In this document: piece after piece, positions 50,939 through 52,859 of the stretch
How the letters are laid out: every line of letters begins with the position of its first letter
Numbering within the stretch: position 1 is the first letter of the stretch
NCBI GenBank assembly: GCA_016937995.1
Contig: JAFGVM010000029.1
Span: 1 to 52,859, forward strand
Direction: 5' to 3'
DNA from: Candidatus Delongbacteria bacterium
GTDB taxonomy: Bacteria; UBA4055
Length of the DNA stretch: 52,859 bases
Translations under genes and position numbers: made by a program
Notes under the pieces: model-generated
Seen by the model: the letters and a program-made list of their open reading frames with translations, nothing else
The model's database searches: none
What the model was told of the DNA's origin: nothing

Positions 50939-52738
50939 TTCAGCCAGATCCTGTGTTATCCCTTTTACTGACAATAATTCATCAAGGGATGCCTCTTTAA
51001 TCCGTTTTAATGATGAAAATTTTTGCATAAGCAATTTTCTGGTAGCAGGACCGATCCCTTTGATGTCCTCCAGTGAACTGCCTATAGACCTGCCCCTTAG
51101 GTTTTTATGATAAGTTATTGCAAACCTGTGAGATTCATCTCTGACCTGCTGCAGTAATTTTAAAGCTGATGAAGTTCTTGGGATGATTATTGCTTCACTT
51201 TTACCAGGAACAAAGACTTCCTCAAGTCTTTTTGCAAGACCGATGACCGGCACATCGGATATACCGACTTCACTGAGTATCCTAACAGCTGATGACAGCT
51301 GACCTTTTCCACCGTCGACCATGATAAGGTCAGGAAAAACAGGTTCTTCTTCATCAGAGAGTCTTTTATATCTGCGTTCAACTACTTCACGCATTGATGC
51401 AAAATCGTCGATACCTTCAACAGTATTTATCTTAAATCTTCGGTAACCTGATTTGAATGGCTTTGCATTCTTGAAAGTTACCATCGATGCAACTGTTTCT
51501 TTCCCGGCAAAATGTGATATGTCAAAACATTCTATTATGTTCGGCAACTTCTTAAGTGAAAGGTCTCTCATAAGAGAATTCAAACTTCTCGGAGTAAAAT
51601 CTTTCTTTAATTTTTCAAGCTTCATGTCATTAAGCAATAATTTTGCGTTCTTTTGGGCCAGGAATAAAAGCTTTGCTTTGTCACCAATAGATGGTTTTGT
51701 TATGGTTACTTTGTGGTCTTCAATTGAACTTAACCACTGTTCGATCACAGCTACATCATCCATTTCAATATCCATGACTATTTCTGCAGGTATGTCATAT
51801 CTTGAAATGTCATAGTATAGTTTAATGAATTCTTCTATTACCTCAGATCCTGTTCTTCCGTAAACACTTTTTAAAAAGAAATGATTTCTGGCTATCAGTC
51901 TACCGTTCCTGAGTTTAAAAACTGCACAACAAGCATCATTGTCCTCGATCTCAACAGCAAAGTAATCTCTCGATATATTAGAAGCATTTTCAACTTTCTG
52001 GCGTACAGAGAACTGATCTACCATTTCAACCGCATCTCTATATTCAGCAGCAGCTTCAAAATTAAGATCTTTTGAGGCTTTTTTCATTTGATCGATTATA
52101 GTGTCGTTCAGATGATTTGATCTGCCGTTAAAAAAAGCTGCTATGTTCTTTATCCTGTCATTATAATCCTGAATATCATCAAGCCCTACGCAAGGTCCAT
52201 TGCAGATCTTTATATGATGATCCAGGCATAATCTGTGTTTTTTATCTCTGATAGAATCTTCTGTTATATTAAGTTTGCAATTTCTGAGTTTTAAGATTTT
52301 TTTCAGATTTTTCAATAGATTTCTAACATTTCTGACATTGATAAATGGTCCCAGGTACTTTGAGCCGTCATTGATGATCTTTCTTGTTATGAATATCTGA
52401 GGGAATAATTCTTTTGTGATCCTGATATAAGGATATGATTTATCATCTTTCAGGTCAATATTGTATTTAGGTTTATGTTTTTTTATCAGGTTAGCTTCTA
52501 ATAGCAGTGCTTCAAGTTCATTGTCAGTTATTATATATTCAATATCATGGATCTTGTTAACAAGTATCTCAGTCTTAAATTGCTGATGCTTGCCAATGTT
52601 AAGGAAATATGATTTAACTCTAGAGCGTAGATTTTTCGCTTTTCCGATGTAAATTATCTTCCCGGACTTATTTTTGTAAAAATAGACACCGGAAGAAGTA
52701 GGTAAGTTTTTAAGAATATTTTCGAATTTATTTTTCAT
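50918..52738 (-). CDS. uvrC: Excinuclease ABC subunit C
   Basis: 606 residues, full length. N-terminal GIY-YIG nuclease (SSGVYFYKNKSGKIIYIGKAKNL; catalytic Tyr and Arg), UVR motif in KASKDLNFEAAAEYRDAVEM (about 205-225), the RNase H-like C-terminal nuclease (ECFDISHFAGKETVASM; PDLIMVDGGKGQL; EVFVPGKSEAI) and the helix-hairpin-helix tail (LEDIKGIGPATRKLLMQKF and ELLSVKGITQDLAEKI). It makes both incisions in nucleotide excision repair. uvrA/B not adjacent. Confidence 0.97.
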   Translation of the reverse strand: MKNKFENILKNLPTSSGVYFYKNKSGKIIYIGKAKNLRSRVKSYFLNIGKHQQFKTEILVNKIHDIEYIITDNELEALLLEANLIKKHKPKYNIDLKDDKSYPYIRITKELFPQIFITRKIINDGSKYLGPFINVRNVRNLLKNLKKILKLRNCKLNITEDSIRDKKHRLCLDHHIKICNGPCVGLDDIQDYNDRIKNIAAFFNGRSNHLNDTIIDQMKKASKDLNFEAAAEYRDAVEMVDQFSVRQKVENASNISRDYFAVEIEDNDACCAVFKLRNGRLIARNHFFLKSVYGRTGSEVIEEFIKLYYDISRYDIPAEIVMDIEMDDVAVIEQWLSSIEDHKVTITKPSIGDKAKLLFLAQKNAKLLLNDMKLEKLKKDFTPRSLNSLMRDLSLKKLPNIIECFDISHFAGKETVASMVTFKNAKPFKSGYRRFKINTVEGIDDFASMREVVERRYKRLSDEEEPVFPDLIMVDGGKGQLSSAVRILSEVGISDVPVIGLAKRLEEVFVPGKSEAIIIPRTSSALKLLQQVRDESHRFAITYHKNLRGRSIGSSLEDIKGIGPATRKLLMQKFSSLKRIKEASLDELLSVKGITQDLAEKIKGIN

Positions 52739-52772
52739 AGGTATAATATAGTAATAAAAGTCAGAAATTACG

Positions 52773-52859
52773 AGTTAGAAGTTAGAAGTTAGAAGTTAGA
52801 AGTTAGAAGTTAGAAGTTAGAAGTTAGAAGTTAGAAGTTAGAAGTTAGAAGTTAGAAGT
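52773..52859. repeat. Heptamer array (GTTAGAA)n reaching the window end
   Basis: About twelve uninterrupted GTTAGAA units run to the last base, by far the most regular array in the window. The array is probably truncated by the window or contig edge. Confidence 0.92.

Noticed and set aside
1-52859. CRISPR array among the direct repeats
   Set aside because: The repeats are 7-mers without spacers of constant length, and there are no cas genes.
1-52859. tRNA, rRNA, tmRNA or known riboswitch
   Set aside because: Reading the spacers by eye gave no cloverleaf or conserved riboswitch core; a tRNAscan/Infernal run would be decisive.

Overview
The window looks like an AT-rich chromosomal segment of an uncultured, anaerobic, two-membrane bacterium. 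Signs of an outer membrane are a heptosyltransferase-like GT9, an LTXXQ/Spy-type periplasmic protein, a MltC-type lytic transglycosylase and Sec signal peptides. Signs of anaerobic metabolism are HdrABC, an oxygen-sensitive class I fumarase, formate-THF ligase and a UGA-containing (selenocysteine) peroxiredoxin. An FCB-group candidate phylum is my guess from style only; no rRNA or other phylogenetic marker is present. Both window ends lie inside heptanucleotide tandem repeats, which may be assembly breakpoints.

Region 1 (1-9109) is accessory: a SUMF1-like secreted protein, a decayed small ORF, a type IV restriction operon mcrB-rhuM-mcrC, an ORF6N-PLD fusion gene carrying two perfect palindromes, and an orphan gene. 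Region 2 (9110-15268) is a single 2052-residue gene that fuses AddB-like and AddA-like halves. Region 3 (15269-17845) holds a cupin, an arginine deiminase and a four-helix-bundle pseudogene, all separated by heptamer arrays.

Region 4 (17846-29199) is the metabolic core. hdrA-hdrC-hdrB-frdB-frdA form one compact cluster with no membrane anchor, followed by sucCD, a two-subunit class I fumarase and malic enzyme. Together they connect pyruvate, malate, fumarate, succinate and succinyl-CoA. Electrons for the fumarate/succinate step would be handled by a soluble heterodisulfide-reductase-like module instead of quinone.

Region 5 (29226-37407) holds a selenocysteine peroxiredoxin split by an in-frame UGA, small regulatory-type proteins, a GNAT protein, an acyl-activating enzyme-ACP-PlsC fusion, formate-THF ligase and an orphan gene. 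Region 6 (37503-41818, minus) is a maintenance and envelope operon: lytic transglycosylase, thioredoxin-fold protein, greA, yebC, ruvC, ruvA. Region 7 (41999-52738) holds an AhpD-like protein, cspA, GT9, a Spy-like protein, a class III aminotransferase, an undecaprenyl-phosphate translocase (DUF368), a NatAB-like transporter operon running into birA and pcm, an unlisted 34-codon ORF with operator-like repeats, and uvrC.

The most notable signals are the HdrABC-Frd cluster, the Sec peroxiredoxin that lacks the usual resolving cysteine, the AddB-AddA fusion, the compensated twin palindromes in the ORF6N gene, a palindromic promoter module shared by two accessory genes, and the heptamer repeat arrays. 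All calls come from reading the sequence; no database search was run.
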